Part shown: in pieces, positions 15,029 through 23,513 of the stretch
How the letters are laid out: every line of letters begins with the position of its first letter
Numbering within the stretch: the first letter of the stretch is position 1
DNA from: Candidatus Rifleibacteriota bacterium
Lineage (GTDB): Bacteria; Muiribacteriota; Ozemobacteria; Ozemobacterales; Ozemobacteraceae
Length of the DNA: 64,000 nt
Assembly (NCBI GenBank): GCA_012517355.1
Contig: JAAYVD010000134.1
Coordinates: forward strand, 124,001-188,000
Direction: 5' to 3'
The notes under the pieces: model-generated
What the model saw: only the letters and a program-made list of their open reading frames with translations
Databases searched by the model: none
Told to the model about the DNA's origin: nothing
Translations under genes and position numbers: made by a program

Positions 15029-15997
15029 TCAGGGAACCGCCAGGCGGGCCTGCCGGTCGGCCAGGCCGATCGTGGCCACCGCTCCGGCCGGGAAGGACAG
15101 CGCGTCCTGCTCGAGGCCGTCGCTGAAGATCACCCCGCCCTCGGGCATGTGGCTGGTGACGACCAGTTCCTGCCCCTTCTCGAGCCGGCCGAACACCAGG
15201 TCGGCCTGCGAGGTGCGACTGACGAAGGGTTCCCGCACCGCGAAATACAGCCGCGGGTCCGACCAGTCGAGCCGGTAGTCGGCAGGGTCGGGGCGGGACA
15301 GGCGCGCGGCGGTGACCCCGGCGGCCACCCCGCAGGCCCCGTTGACGATCGACTGGAACCACCCGGTCGAACCGGCCCCGGTCGAGACGATGATGCCGCT
15401 GGAGCTGTGGTTCTCGGCGCGGCGGCCGCAGGCGATGCGGTAGCGGGCGGAGACGTGGGTGCGGGCCCCCACGAACAGGTCGTTCACCGCGAGGAGCGAC
15501 TGCCCGTTGTTGAGGCGGGCCTGGGCCATCGACACCGGCCGCGTGCGGCAGCCGCCTTCCCAGACCTTCGGCAGCATCCAGGGGGCCATGTCGATGGTGA
15601 ACGGCAGGAGAATGCCGTCGATCCGGGACGGGTCGGGGTTGAAGGCCAGCATCACCTGGGCGTCGAGATACTTGGCGGTGTTGACCACCAGCCCGTCGGG
15701 GCCGAGGATGACGACCAGGTCGCGGGCGTCGAACTGGAAGGTCGGCACCAGGTGCCGGTCGATGACCTGCACCCGCGCGGGCGTGGGCAGGGACTGCCGC
15801 AGCAGCCGCAGGGCGGCGTGGTAGGCCTCGTGGGCTTGGGCGTAGGCGTCGAAGGCCCCGCCCCGGTAGCCGGGGTCGATGGCGGCGGCCTGCTGCTCGA
15901 GGTAGAACTGGGCGTTGGCGCGGGTGTTGTACTGGAGCGTCAGTTCCTCGAGGGCGGTCCGCCGCGTGACCACCACGATCGACTCGAAGGCGGGCAT
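15029..15997 (-). CDS. NAD kinase-like protein with variant GPDG motif
   Basis: A 322-residue protein with the NAD kinase fold, which phosphorylates NAD(H) using ATP. The nucleotide motif normally GGDG reads GPDG here (residues 99-102, LVVILGPDGLVVNTAKY). The N-D motif is AVNDLFVGARTHVSARYRI, and the conserved serine/threonine loop is GIIVSTGAGSTGW (usual form LIVSTPTGSTAY). The altered GGDG and loop suggest an atypical or regulatory member. It ends the PspA/SPFH/AAA gene block, starting 7 bp after the SPFH gene, so it is likely cotranscribed. Whether it is the cell's only NAD kinase cannot be known. Confidence 0.75.
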   Translation of the reverse strand: MPAFESIVVVTRRTALEELTLQYNTRANAQFYLEQQAAAIDPGYRGGAFDAYAQAHEAYHAALRLLRQSLPTPARVQVIDRHLVPTFQFDARDLVVILGPDGLVVNTAKYLDAQVMLAFNPDPSRIDGILLPFTIDMAPWMLPKVWEGGCRTRPVSMAQARLNNGQSLLAVNDLFVGARTHVSARYRIACGRRAENHSSSGIIVSTGAGSTGWFQSIVNGACGVAAGVTAARLSRPDPADYRLDWSDPRLYFAVREPFVSRTSQADLVFGRLEKGQELVVTSHMPEGGVIFSDGLEQDALSFPAGAVATIGLADRQARLAVP

Positions 15998-16004
15998 GCG
16001 GCCC

Positions 16005-16916
16005 TCAGACGCGGGTGGTGGCTGGGGGAGCGGGGCGCGGCCCGGCCTTGGTGGCAGGCTGGAGGATGGCCGCCAGCAGCTCGGGGGTGATGTTCACCTG
16101 GCCGATCTTGGCGGCGTTGGCGCCGAGGTCTTTCAGGCCCATGGCGAGGAGGGCGGCCGGCTCGATCTCCTTGAACGGGGCGAGCCGCACCGTGGTGGCC
16201 GCCGCCTCGAACTCCGCCTGGGCGCGGACGTTCTGGCCCTCGAGCGCGACCAGCTGCTGCCGCTGGGTCTCGAGGGTGATGCTGGTGGTCAGCTCGTTCT
16301 CCTTGATGCGGCGCTCCTGGTCGACGGCCAGGGCCCGACGCTTGTAGATGGCCTGGTCGGCCTTGATCTGCAGGTTCTCGCGATACTCGGCCTCGAGGGC
16401 TTTGGCCATCTCCGGGGTGGGCTTGGCGCTGATCACGTGCAGGGTCACCACCTCGACCCCCAGCCGGGTCAGGCTGTCGACCCCCCGCAGCTGGCCGAGC
16501 ACCCGCTGGGCGACCTCGCCGGCCTGGCGCAGGGCGTCCTCCAGGGTCATCTTCTGGAGTTCGAGCCGGAACAGGGTCTGCATCTCGTTGATGATGCGCT
16601 GCGACAGTTTCTCGGGGTCTTCGGAACGGTAAACGCGGGTGTCCGGGTCGAGCGCGAAGTTGAGGAGGTTGGCCACCGTCTCGGGTTGCGTCACCCGGAA
16701 GGTCATCTGCCCCTGCACGGTGACCGCCTGGAAGCTGCCCACCGTCTCGTTGAGGATGAACGGCACGTCGATGGTGCCGGTCGGCACGCAGACGATGCTG
16801 GTGCTCGGCCGCCAGAAGAAGAACGAGATCCCCTGCCCGCGCCGGGTCACCACCCCGTTACGGTAGACCAGCACGAACTCGTGCGGTTCCCCTTTGAAAT
16901 AGCCGATCCAGAACAT
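16005..16916 (-). CDS. SPFH/band-7 domain membrane-associated protein
   Basis: A 303-residue SPFH-superfamily protein (stomatin/prohibitin/flotillin-like), which forms large membrane-bound rings or scaffolds. It begins MFWIGYFKGEPHEFVLVY with no obvious transmembrane helix. The SPFH core (about residues 14-190) is followed by a charged helical stretch (ALEAEYRENLQIKADQAIY, ELTTSITLETQRQQ). The ATG at 16914-16916 follows a strong GGAGGGGAGGAG site. SPFH proteins often partner PspA or proteases in membrane-stress modules, and a PspA gene is upstream in this block, supporting such a role. Confidence 0.85.
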   Translation of the reverse strand: MFWIGYFKGEPHEFVLVYRNGVVTRRGQGISFFFWRPSTSIVCVPTGTIDVPFILNETVGSFQAVTVQGQMTFRVTQPETVANLLNFALDPDTRVYRSEDPEKLSQRIINEMQTLFRLELQKMTLEDALRQAGEVAQRVLGQLRGVDSLTRLGVEVVTLHVISAKPTPEMAKALEAEYRENLQIKADQAIYKRRALAVDQERRIKENELTTSITLETQRQQLVALEGQNVRAQAEFEAAATTVRLAPFKEIEPAALLAMGLKDLGANAAKIGQVNITPELLAAILQPATKAGPRPAPPATTRV

Positions 16917-16949
16917 GCGGCGTCTCCTCCCCTCCACGGATGTCGGACC

Positions 16950-16955
16950 ATTATA
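16950..16955 (-). promoter_or_regulatory. possible -10 element of an internal promoter before the SPFH gene
   Basis: A perfect TATAAT on the minus strand lies in the 91-bp gap before the SPFH gene, 34 bases upstream of its ATG. No convincing -35 element is at 16-18 bp spacing, so this internal promoter is tentative. Confidence 0.35.
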
Positions 16956-17007
16956 CCCCATCGGCCCCGCCCGCCCGGAAGGGGAGGCGGAGGGGGGGCG
17001 GCACGAG

Positions 17008-17595
17008 TCAGTAGGTGCTGAGGCGAGGGACTTGCCGGTCCAGTTCCTGCATCCGTTGCCGGCCCCGAACCAGGTCCTCTTGGGTGAACTCCTTTTCCAT
17101 GAACACCAGCATGTCGACGATGTCACGCTTGTCGGGTTCCTTGAGCGTGCGCGCCAGGGCCAGTTTCATCCAGGCGTAGGCCGAGGCGTGGTCCCGTTCG
17201 ACCAGGTCGGCCCACCCCTTGGTGTGCATCCGGGCCAGCTCCACCATGGCGTAGGGCAGGCCGGCCCCCGCCGCCCGCCGGATGAACCCCACCCCGGTCG
17301 CCTGGTCGGCGGCCGACCGGGACCCCTCGATCAGGATGTAGGCGACGTTCAGCATCAGCATGGGGTCATCCCCCTTCTCGGCCTCGGCGACCATCCGGGC
17401 CAGGATGGCCCCGGGGTCGAAGGCCGGCGTGGCAGCGGCGGCAGGGACGGTCGGGGGGGACGCGGGCCCGCCCGGACCGGCCCAGACAGGTGTCGCCAGC
17501 CCCGGCCCCCATCGCAGGGACAGGAGCAGCCAGGCCACAACGCTCCACAAGCTTGGTACTTTTCTAGAAATACCACTATTTCCGAAAAGTACCAT
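17008..17595 (-). CDS. exported Sel1/TPR-like repeat protein
   Basis: A protein of up to 195 residues with Sel1-like helical repeats: ATGVGFIRRAAGAGLPYAMVE, then MHTKGWADLVERDHASAYAW (about residues 95-150). These usually mediate protein contacts. A hydrophobic export segment (SVVAWLLLSLRWGPG) lies at residues ~18-32. The ATG at 17593-17595 has no ribosome site, and the first 13 codons are a 39-bp palindrome, so translation may begin downstream at an in-frame TTG or GTG at the signal peptide. It follows the AAA+ gene by 53 bp in the PspA/ABC block, perhaps as a periplasmic adaptor. Confidence 0.65.
   Translation of the reverse strand: MVLFGNSGISRKVPSLWSVVAWLLLSLRWGPGLATPVWAGPGGPASPPTVPAAAATPAFDPGAILARMVAEAEKGDDPMLMLNVAYILIEGSRSAADQATGVGFIRRAAGAGLPYAMVELARMHTKGWADLVERDHASAYAWMKLALARTLKEPDKRDIVDMLVFMEKEFTQEDLVRGRQRMQELDRQVPRLSTY
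17555..17593. repeat. 39-bp AT-rich palindrome over the start of the Sel1-like gene
   Basis: GGTACTTTTC, ta, GAAATA, ccac, TATTTC, c, GAAAAGTACC: both arms match perfectly except for one two-base/one-base bulge. It is strikingly AT-rich for this genome and sits between the AAA+ gene end and the Sel1-like signal peptide. It could be an operator, an RNA hairpin that controls the downstream start, or the remnant of an inserted element. It lacks a U tract. Confidence 0.7.
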
Positions 17596-17648
17596 ACGTT
17601 TCGCGGCGTCCTGTCCGGGCGGGCGCCGGTCCGGCCGGACCGGTTTGC

Positions 17649-19457
17649 CTACTCGGCGAGACGCATCTTCAGCTGGTCGACGCGCTGCTTGACCTTGCCC
17701 AGGTCGAGGTCGGCGAACTTTCCGGGCAGGAACCGCTTGTCGGTGCATTCCAGCACCGCGACGAGGTCCATGTATTCGAGCCGTTCGGCGTGGGCCATCG
17801 GCCGGTAGCAGGCCATGGCCTCCTTCAGGAAGTGGGCGATGGGTTTCTTCTCGGGCCCCTCGTCCTGCACCTCGAACAGCCGGGAGGCCATGATCAGGAT
17901 GCCTTCCATCTCGTTGCCGCCGATGTCGAGCTCGGCGGGGAAGTCGGGCACCTCTTCCGGTTTCACGTCGACCTTGTTCTTCTTCGCCAGCGCCAGGAAC
18001 AGCTCCCGCTTGTCCTCGGAGGTTTGCGGCGAGAACAGCGGCATGTGAACGTCGAGGCGGCCGACGCGCTTGAGGTCGACCTCGAGCAGGTCGGGCCGCG
18101 AGGTGGCGAAGATCCAGAAGATGCGGCCGCGGTTGCGGGTGTCGGCCATCTCCCGCGCCAGCATGGCGTAGATGCGGCCGGACAGTCCGGCGTCGTTGCC
18201 GCCGGAGTCGCGCTTCCCGGCCACCTGGTCGGCCTCGTCGACGAAGACGATGACCTGGCCCATGGCGTGCAGGATCTTGAAGATGCTCTCGAGGTTGCCC
18301 TCGGTGGCGCCCACCCATTTGTCGCGGAAGTTCTTCAGCTCGACGCAGGCCACCCCGGCCTCGCCGGCGAAGCACTCGACGAGGTAGGTCTTGCCGGTGC
18401 CGATGCGGCCGGTGATCAGGTAGCCCATCGGCAGGGCCTTCGACTTCCCCTTCTTCATCAGCATGGCGTCCTGGCGCATCCAGTTCTTCGCCTCGCGGTG
18501 GCCGGCCACGGCGTCGAGGTTGCGCGTCGATTCGACGAACTCGATGCGGCCGCCGGCCGACTTCTCGATCATCTCCTTCTTCACCGACCGCAGGTATTCC
18601 ATGGTGATGCGGCGGTTGTTCTTGACGGCGCGGTTGACGAGGTTCTGGATGTCGATGCGGGCGAGCCCCTCGAGCTTCTGGCTGAGGGTGGGCCGATCGA
18701 CGTCGCAGACCGTGGTGAAGTCGGCGATCGACAGGGTCGCGGCCTCGATGAACTCGCGCACCTCCTCGGCGTCGGGCAGGTCGATGCGCAGCTTGGCCGA
18801 GCGCGGGTTCTCGACGACGTCCTTGTTGAGGTCGGCGATGTTCTCGGCGATCAGGCAGGTGGCGATGAAGGCGCTGTTGATGCTGGGGTCAGACGCCCAG
18901 TCGGAGACCCGGATCAGCGTCTCGACCATCTCGGGGTTGATGTAGGCCGGGTCGGTACGCGGCAGCAGATACTGCGCGTAGTCGAGGATCACCGCCACCT
19001 TGACCGGGTCGGCGATCCGCTTGCCCTCCGGGCCCGGCTTGGTGCGGAACAGCCCGTTGCGGAGGAACCGGTCGATCAGCGCCAACGCCCGCTTCGGCTC
19101 CTTGGGGAGCAGGTTGCCCATCTCGAGGGCGCGGCCGGGATCCTTTTCCGGGGACGCGGAGATGCCGGAAAACCCGGTGCGATGGAACTCGTCGAACACC
19201 TTCAAAAAGCCCTGGAACAGGTCCCCGCCCTTCAGGGCGCGGATGCCGTTGCCGCGGTCGTAGGCGAGCACCACCTCGAACGGCTCGAACATGACCTTGG
19301 CGAGGAAGTCGCGCAGGGCGAACAACTGCAGGGGCGCGGTGGGTGAGGGCCTCCAGGACACCCAGTCCTCGACGTTGCCGTACAGGATGAACTGGCTGAC
19401 GGTGCCGCTCTTGAAGATCTCGGCCATTTCCCTGGCCCACTTGGGCGATTCGGACAT
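17649..19457 (-). CDS. AAA+ ATPase with degenerate N-terminal AAA-like half
   Basis: A 602-residue protein. The C-terminal half is an active-looking AAA+ module: Walker A GRIGTGKTY near residue 350, Walker B VIVFVDEAD near 402, sensor/Arg-finger region RIFWIFATSRPDLLEVDLKR, as in FtsH/p97-type remodelers. The N-terminal half has features of a worn P-loop fold (FILYGNVEDW, VAVILDYAQYLLP) without a Walker A. No protease motif (HExxH) is present. The ATG at 19455-19457 has GGAGGG four bases upstream. It follows a membrane coiled-coil gene by 12 bp, so a membrane-linked unfoldase or remodeler acting with PspA/SPFH is a reasonable inference. Confidence 0.82.
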   Translation of the reverse strand: MSESPKWAREMAEIFKSGTVSQFILYGNVEDWVSWRPSPTAPLQLFALRDFLAKVMFEPFEVVLAYDRGNGIRALKGGDLFQGFLKVFDEFHRTGFSGISASPEKDPGRALEMGNLLPKEPKRALALIDRFLRNGLFRTKPGPEGKRIADPVKVAVILDYAQYLLPRTDPAYINPEMVETLIRVSDWASDPSINSAFIATCLIAENIADLNKDVVENPRSAKLRIDLPDAEEVREFIEAATLSIADFTTVCDVDRPTLSQKLEGLARIDIQNLVNRAVKNNRRITMEYLRSVKKEMIEKSAGGRIEFVESTRNLDAVAGHREAKNWMRQDAMLMKKGKSKALPMGYLITGRIGTGKTYLVECFAGEAGVACVELKNFRDKWVGATEGNLESIFKILHAMGQVIVFVDEADQVAGKRDSGGNDAGLSGRIYAMLAREMADTRNRGRIFWIFATSRPDLLEVDLKRVGRLDVHMPLFSPQTSEDKRELFLALAKKNKVDVKPEEVPDFPAELDIGGNEMEGILIMASRLFEVQDEGPEKKPIAHFLKEAMACYRPMAHAERLEYMDLVAVLECTDKRFLPGKFADLDLGKVKQRVDQLKMRLAE

Positions 19458-19469
19458 CGTTCCCTCCAA

Positions 19470-20339
19470 CTACTGGCGTTCGAGGTTGGCGGGGGGGATG
19501 GGCAGGGGCCCTTCCTCCACCGCCGGGTCGTTGATCCTGGTGAGGAACTCCGAATGGGAGTCCATGAACTGGGCCGTTTCCCCGAGCGTGGCGTTGATCC
19601 GGTCGATGCCGGCGGTGATGGCATCGGGGGAGCGGTCGAGGGCGATCTCCTCCCGGATCAGCTGCACCTGGTTCTCGATGCGGTTCAGCTCCATCTCGAC
19701 CAGTTTGAGGTTTTCCTGGGCCCGCCGGATGTTGTCGAGCCGGCGCTGCTGGATCTCGATGGTGCCGCGCAGCGATTTGCCCAGCGCCTCGCTCAGGTCG
19801 GGGGTGTCGAGCTGGCGGGTGAGGTCCTTGATCTCGGTCTTCAGCTTGTCGACGTCGGTGCGCTCGAGGCTCTGGCAGATCAGGCGCCGCGTCACCAGCA
19901 GTTTCAGGAAGAACGTGGGCAGCTGGGCCAGGGTCTGCTGCTTGGTTTCCTTGACGAACTGCACGGTGCCTTCAGAACTCATGTCCATCAGGCGGTTGAT
20001 CTCGGACAGGTTGAGATTCAGCGTTTCGAGCCGCTTGGTGGATTCGCGGTCGAGGGTGGCCATCATGGCCTGCAGCCGCTCGTTCTTGGCGGCCGAGACC
20101 ACGTTCATGCGGTTGGCCTGCACATAGCGCTGGAAGCGGGCGTCGGTCGAGGTCATCCACAGGAAGGTCACCTCGAGGGCGGCCCCCACGAACCAGAACC
20201 CGGGGTTGGCCAGGCCGAGGATGGCGACCCCCGCCAGCGCCATCTTGTTGACCGGCATCTTCCCGAGGCCGGGGACGTCCCACCGGACGTCGAAGGCGGC
20301 CCACAGGTAGTCCATGAAACCGAGCGGCGGAGGCGCCAT
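19470..20339 (-). CDS. membrane-anchored coiled-coil protein of the ABC/PspA locus
   Basis: A 289-residue protein. Residues ~30-63 hold a hydrophobic hairpin (NKMALAGVAILGLANPGFWF, GAALEVTFLWM). It is followed by long charged helices with heptad-like spacing (about 75-285, for example RLDNIRRAQENLKLVEMELN). It lies 1 bp after the ABC ATPase gene and 12 bp before the AAA+ gene, so it is cotranscribed and may bridge the transporter and the ATPase at the inner membrane. I do not recognise a named family. Topology suggests most of the protein is cytosolic. Confidence 0.65.
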   Translation of the reverse strand: MAPPPLGFMDYLWAAFDVRWDVPGLGKMPVNKMALAGVAILGLANPGFWFVGAALEVTFLWMTSTDARFQRYVQANRMNVVSAAKNERLQAMMATLDRESTKRLETLNLNLSEINRLMDMSSEGTVQFVKETKQQTLAQLPTFFLKLLVTRRLICQSLERTDVDKLKTEIKDLTRQLDTPDLSEALGKSLRGTIEIQQRRLDNIRRAQENLKLVEMELNRIENQVQLIREEIALDRSPDAITAGIDRINATLGETAQFMDSHSEFLTRINDPAVEEGPLPIPPANLERQ

Positions 20340-20340
20340 G

Positions 20341-22230
20341 TCAGAATTTCCCTTCTTCGATCTTCAGGAAGTCTTCGGTCACGCCCTTCAAAAACTCCTT
20401 GAACCGCTGCGACTCCTGCACTTCCAGAGGGCTCATGCCGCGTTCCTTGCCGATGTCCGAGGGCTTGACCCAGCGCTGTTTGACCAGCCGGCCCGGGGCG
20501 GGGGCGAAAATGAAGATGCGGTCGCCCAGGTAGCAGGCTTCGGCCACCGAGTGCGTGACGATGAAGACGGTGGCCTCGACCTCGTGCCACAGCTCGGTGA
20601 TCAGTTGCTGCATGTCGATGCGGGTGGGCTCGTCGAGGGCCGAGAACGGTTCGTCCATCAGGATGATGCGGGGCTTCAACACGAGGGTTCGGGCGATGGC
20701 CACGCGCTGCTGCTGCCCGCCCGACAACTGGTACGGATACTTGTGCTCGTGCCCGCTCAGGCCGACCTTTTTGATGATGTCCATGGCCCGCATCTTCATG
20801 GTGGCCGCGTCGCCGTACCCGGGAGCGTTGATCTGCAGGCCGAACATCACGTTCTCGAGAACGGTCTGGTGCGGGAAGGAACTGTATTTCTGAAAGATCA
20901 TGCCGCGGTCGCGGCCCGGGCCGGTGACCGGCACGTTGCGCACCAGCACCTCGCCCGTGGTCGGGGGCCAGACCTCGGGGAAGCCCTGGATCAGGTTCAG
21001 CACCGTCGATTTGCCGCAGCCCGAGGGGCCGATCAGCGCGATGAATTCGCCGATGTCGGGCAGGTCCTCGATCGAGAAGGAGATGTTTTCGATGGCCTTG
21101 AACTCGAGCGGGGTGCCGGGGTTGAAGACCTTGCTGACGTTCTTGAAGGTCACCACCGGCGGCCGGAGATTGACGCCGGCCGCGGCCGCAGGCACCGGCG
21201 CTCCGCCCGCCACCGGAGCGGGGGACGGCCGGGGGGTCGCGTCGGCCGCCCCCATGGGGGCGGACCCGGTTTCCTGGACCGCCATCACCCGATGGGGGGC
21301 GGGAGGGGTGGAACCGTCGCCGGAGGCCGGGGCGGGAGGTTCACCGGCGACCGGGGAGACCGGGGCCGTGGCCTGAGGTGCGGCACCGGGCGTGGGGGAC
21401 GCGGGGGACGCGGAGGGAGCGGGGGGCGAGAGGGGCGGGAGGGGCGCGGAGGGAGAGAGGGGCGCGGGGGGCGAGAGGGGCGGGAGGGGCGCGGAGGGAG
21501 AGAGGGGCGCGGGGGAAATGCCGGGGGTGGGCCCGGGCGGGGTCCCCGGGGCGGCCACCGGCGCTGGTCCGGGGAAGGGGAAGCCTTCCGGGGGGGCCTT
21601 GGGCCCGCCCGGCCCAACGGCAGGGGGCGGCTCGTCGGCCGGACCGGTCGCCGCCGGGAAGGCGGGTTTCGCGGGGGTGGCGGCGGAGAGGGCCGCCGGC
21701 TCGGCAGGATGGGCAGTCACGGCCGCTCCGCCGGCTGGCATCGCGGCCTTCGGGTGGCCCGGCTCCGCGGGACCGACGGGACCGGGCCGGGCGGCGGACG
21801 GCATTCCAGCGGCGGGCGGGACGGAAGTTGGCGTTTCCGCGGCTGGCGGATGGGCGGCGGGGTTCCCCGTCACCGGTCGGTCGGGTTCGGCGGGATGCCC
21901 GGAGGTCGCCCGCTCCCCGGCGAGCCTGCCGGAAGGGGAAAGCCCAGGAGCCGTCGTGCCGCCGACCGGCGGGCGGGCCCCGGAGGCAACCGCCCCGGGG
22001 GCCCGGGGAGCGGCCGTTCCCGTTCCGGGGCCGGCAGGCGGGGCGTTGGGGTGGCGGGACGGGGCCCGGGTGGCCGACGCGACCGGCGCGGCCGGCACGG
22101 TGGGCGGGGTGGTGGGCGGGGTGCCGGACGGGTCATCCGCGTCATCGGCGGTGCGGTAGAACAGGTTGATGAACCGCTTCCACAGGGACTTCTGGGGCGG
22201 GGTCGGTGGGGTGCCGGATGGCTGGCTCAT
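20341..22230 (-). CDS. nitrate/sulfonate/taurine-type ABC transporter ATPase with giant Pro-rich N-terminal extension
   Basis: A 629-residue ABC ATPase. The catalytic domain begins near residue 357 and is standard for the NrtD/SsuB/TauB group: Walker A GPSGCGKST near 400, signature LSGGQQQRV near 505, IILMDEPFSALDEP, and a switch His in VTHSVAEA. In front lies a ~355-residue disordered stretch of Pro, Ala, Gly and Ser, including an exact 45-bp DNA duplication (APLPPLSPPAPLSPS twice). The far N-terminus (SLWKRFINLFYRTADD) is a short amphipathic helix that could touch the membrane. The ATG overlaps the permease stop (ATGA). Such an extension is far outside the ~260 residues usual for the family. 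Confidence 0.88.
   Translation of the reverse strand: MSQPSGTPPTPPQKSLWKRFINLFYRTADDADDPSGTPPTTPPTVPAAPVASATRAPSRHPNAPPAGPGTGTAAPRAPGAVASGARPPVGGTTAPGLSPSGRLAGERATSGHPAEPDRPVTGNPAAHPPAAETPTSVPPAAGMPSAARPGPVGPAEPGHPKAAMPAGGAAVTAHPAEPAALSAATPAKPAFPAATGPADEPPPAVGPGGPKAPPEGFPFPGPAPVAAPGTPPGPTPGISPAPLSPSAPLPPLSPPAPLSPSAPLPPLSPPAPSASPASPTPGAAPQATAPVSPVAGEPPAPASGDGSTPPAPHRVMAVQETGSAPMGAADATPRPSPAPVAGGAPVPAAAAGVNLRPPVVTFKNVSKVFNPGTPLEFKAIENISFSIEDLPDIGEFIALIGPSGCGKSTVLNLIQGFPEVWPPTTGEVLVRNVPVTGPGRDRGMIFQKYSSFPHQTVLENVMFGLQINAPGYGDAATMKMRAMDIIKKVGLSGHEHKYPYQLSGGQQQRVAIARTLVLKPRIILMDEPFSALDEPTRIDMQQLITELWHEVEATVFIVTHSVAEACYLGDRIFIFAPAPGRLVKQRWVKPSDIGKERGMSPLEVQESQRFKEFLKGVTEDFLKIEEGKF
21419..21508. repeat. 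two tandem 45-bp units in the Pro-rich extension
   Basis: A purine-rich 45-bp unit on the plus strand (built from GAGAGGGGCGGGAGGGGCGC and a variant) occurs twice in tandem, encoding two copies of a 15-residue Ala/Pro/Leu/Ser block in the ABC ATPase. Likely slippage or recombination within a low-complexity linker. Confidence 0.7.
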
Positions 22231-23450
22231 CGTTTCATCCTCCGGTAGGGGAAGGCCCAGTCGCCGCCCCATTCCCACAGCTTGTCGGTAATGAAGGCGA
22301 TCAGCACGATGATCAGCAGCACCAGGTAGATGTGCTCGCGCGGCCCCTGCCGCTGGCTGACCAGGATCAGGGCGCCGACGCCGCCGCTGCCCATGTCGAC
22401 CATCTCGGCCAGGATGATATACCCCCAGCCGATGCCGAAGCCCATCCGCATGGCATCGAAGATGTTCGGCCAGGCGATGCCCAGCAGGATGTGCCAGACG
22501 GTCTGGGCCCGTGTGGCGCCCAGGGTGTAGGCGGTCTGCAGGTAGACGTTGTCCACCTCCTCGATCGCCCTGACGAACAGGGGGAGCAGGTAGATGCCGA
22601 ACCCGAGGGCCAGGAACATCACCTTCTGCAACTCGGAGGTGCCGAACAGGCTCATCGTCAGCGGCACCAGGGTGGGGATGGGCAGATACCCGCCGAAGGT
22701 CATCAGCGGCGCGAACAGCGATTTCCAGCGGCTGAAGCTGCCCATGAAGATGCCCAGCGGAAAGGTGACGGCCAGGGCGACCAGGAACCCGAGGGCGACG
22801 CGTTTGAAGCTGTGGCCGACGTTCCAGAAGGGGCGGCGGTCGTTCCACAGGGCGCGGAGCGAGCGGACCACCTCCATGGGGCTGGGCAGGATGACGCGCG
22901 TGATCAGGCGGGACTGGACATCCTCGAACAAATAGACCCAGAGGTTGACCGTCATGGTGGCCGGGGGCGGCGGGAGCCGTGTCCCTCCGCGGCCGACCGG
23001 GGTGACCTCGGCCCCGACCGTCACCCCGATCTCCTGGGTGATGGTCCCGATGAAGGTCCCGCGGGGCAGCTTGACCCTCACCCCGCCCTCGACCTCCCGG
23101 GACGGAAGGCTGTGCAGCGGATAGCTGGCGACCGACCCGGTAAGGAAGGTCTCGAACCGGTCCTTCTCCAGTTCCACGTCGATCCGCCGGAAACCGGGAA
23201 CCAGGTAGGAGGTGTCATCAGGGCAGGCCTGGCCGATGGCGGGGCCTCCGTCCGTGTCTCCGACCCGGCCCTCGGGGACGACCAGCCGCTCGGTCCGGCC
23301 CCAGGTGGTGAGGGTCCAGACCAGCAACAGGGCGACCACGGGCAGCACGCCCAGCACGGCATTCTCGGTGCCGGGCACCTTGACCCGGATCCGGAAGCAG
23401 GAGTCGAGGTAGGTGGCCAGCTTGTTGGCGGGGGAAGGAGGGTTGGTCAC
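22227..23450 (-). CDS. ABC transporter permease (SsuC/NrtB type) with periplasmic insert
   Basis: A 407-residue inner-membrane permease. A first helix (AVLGVLPVVALLLVWTL, about residues 31-48) is followed by a ~115-residue soluble insert (about 55-170) that most relatives lack. The usual BPD transport domain follows, with the EAA loop reading AYTLGATRAQTVWHILLGIA, the docking site for the ATPase. Late helices end in WGGDWAFPYRRMKR. Its stop overlaps the ATPase start. It lies 63 bp after the OmpA-fused binding-protein gene, with a strong hairpin between. The insert probably faces the periplasm and may contact the fused binding protein. Confidence 0.85.
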   Translation of the reverse strand: MTNPPSPANKLATYLDSCFRIRVKVPGTENAVLGVLPVVALLLVWTLTTWGRTERLVVPEGRVGDTDGGPAIGQACPDDTSYLVPGFRRIDVELEKDRFETFLTGSVASYPLHSLPSREVEGGVRVKLPRGTFIGTITQEIGVTVGAEVTPVGRGGTRLPPPPATMTVNLWVYLFEDVQSRLITRVILPSPMEVVRSLRALWNDRRPFWNVGHSFKRVALGFLVALAVTFPLGIFMGSFSRWKSLFAPLMTFGGYLPIPTLVPLTMSLFGTSELQKVMFLALGFGIYLLPLFVRAIEEVDNVYLQTAYTLGATRAQTVWHILLGIAWPNIFDAMRMGFGIGWGYIILAEMVDMGSGGVGALILVSQRQGPREHIYLVLLIIVLIAFITDKLWEWGGDWAFPYRRMKR

Positions 23451-23470
23451 GATTGTCGGGGGGGGGCAGG

Positions 23471-23502
23471 CCCCGGGCCGGCCGAGACCGGCCGGCCCGG
23501 GG
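23471..23502. repeat. 14-bp perfect hairpin between binding-protein and permease genes
   Basis: CCCCGGGCCGGCCG (23471-23484), loop agac, CGGCCGGCCCGGGG (23489-23502). Every base pairs. In the minus-strand transcript it lies between the permease gene and the downstream binding-protein gap, with no U tract. It is probably an mRNA stability or partial attenuation element. Confidence 0.7.
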
Positions 23503-23513
23503 GTGCCGTGTCC

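Noticed and set aside
17555-17593. Rho-independent terminator after the AAA+ gene
   Set aside because: The palindrome has no following U tract and covers the annotated start of the next gene.
17598-17640. Another copy of the palindromic element (ACGTTTCGCGGCGTCC)
   Set aside because: Only a short word matches and the paired arm is absent.
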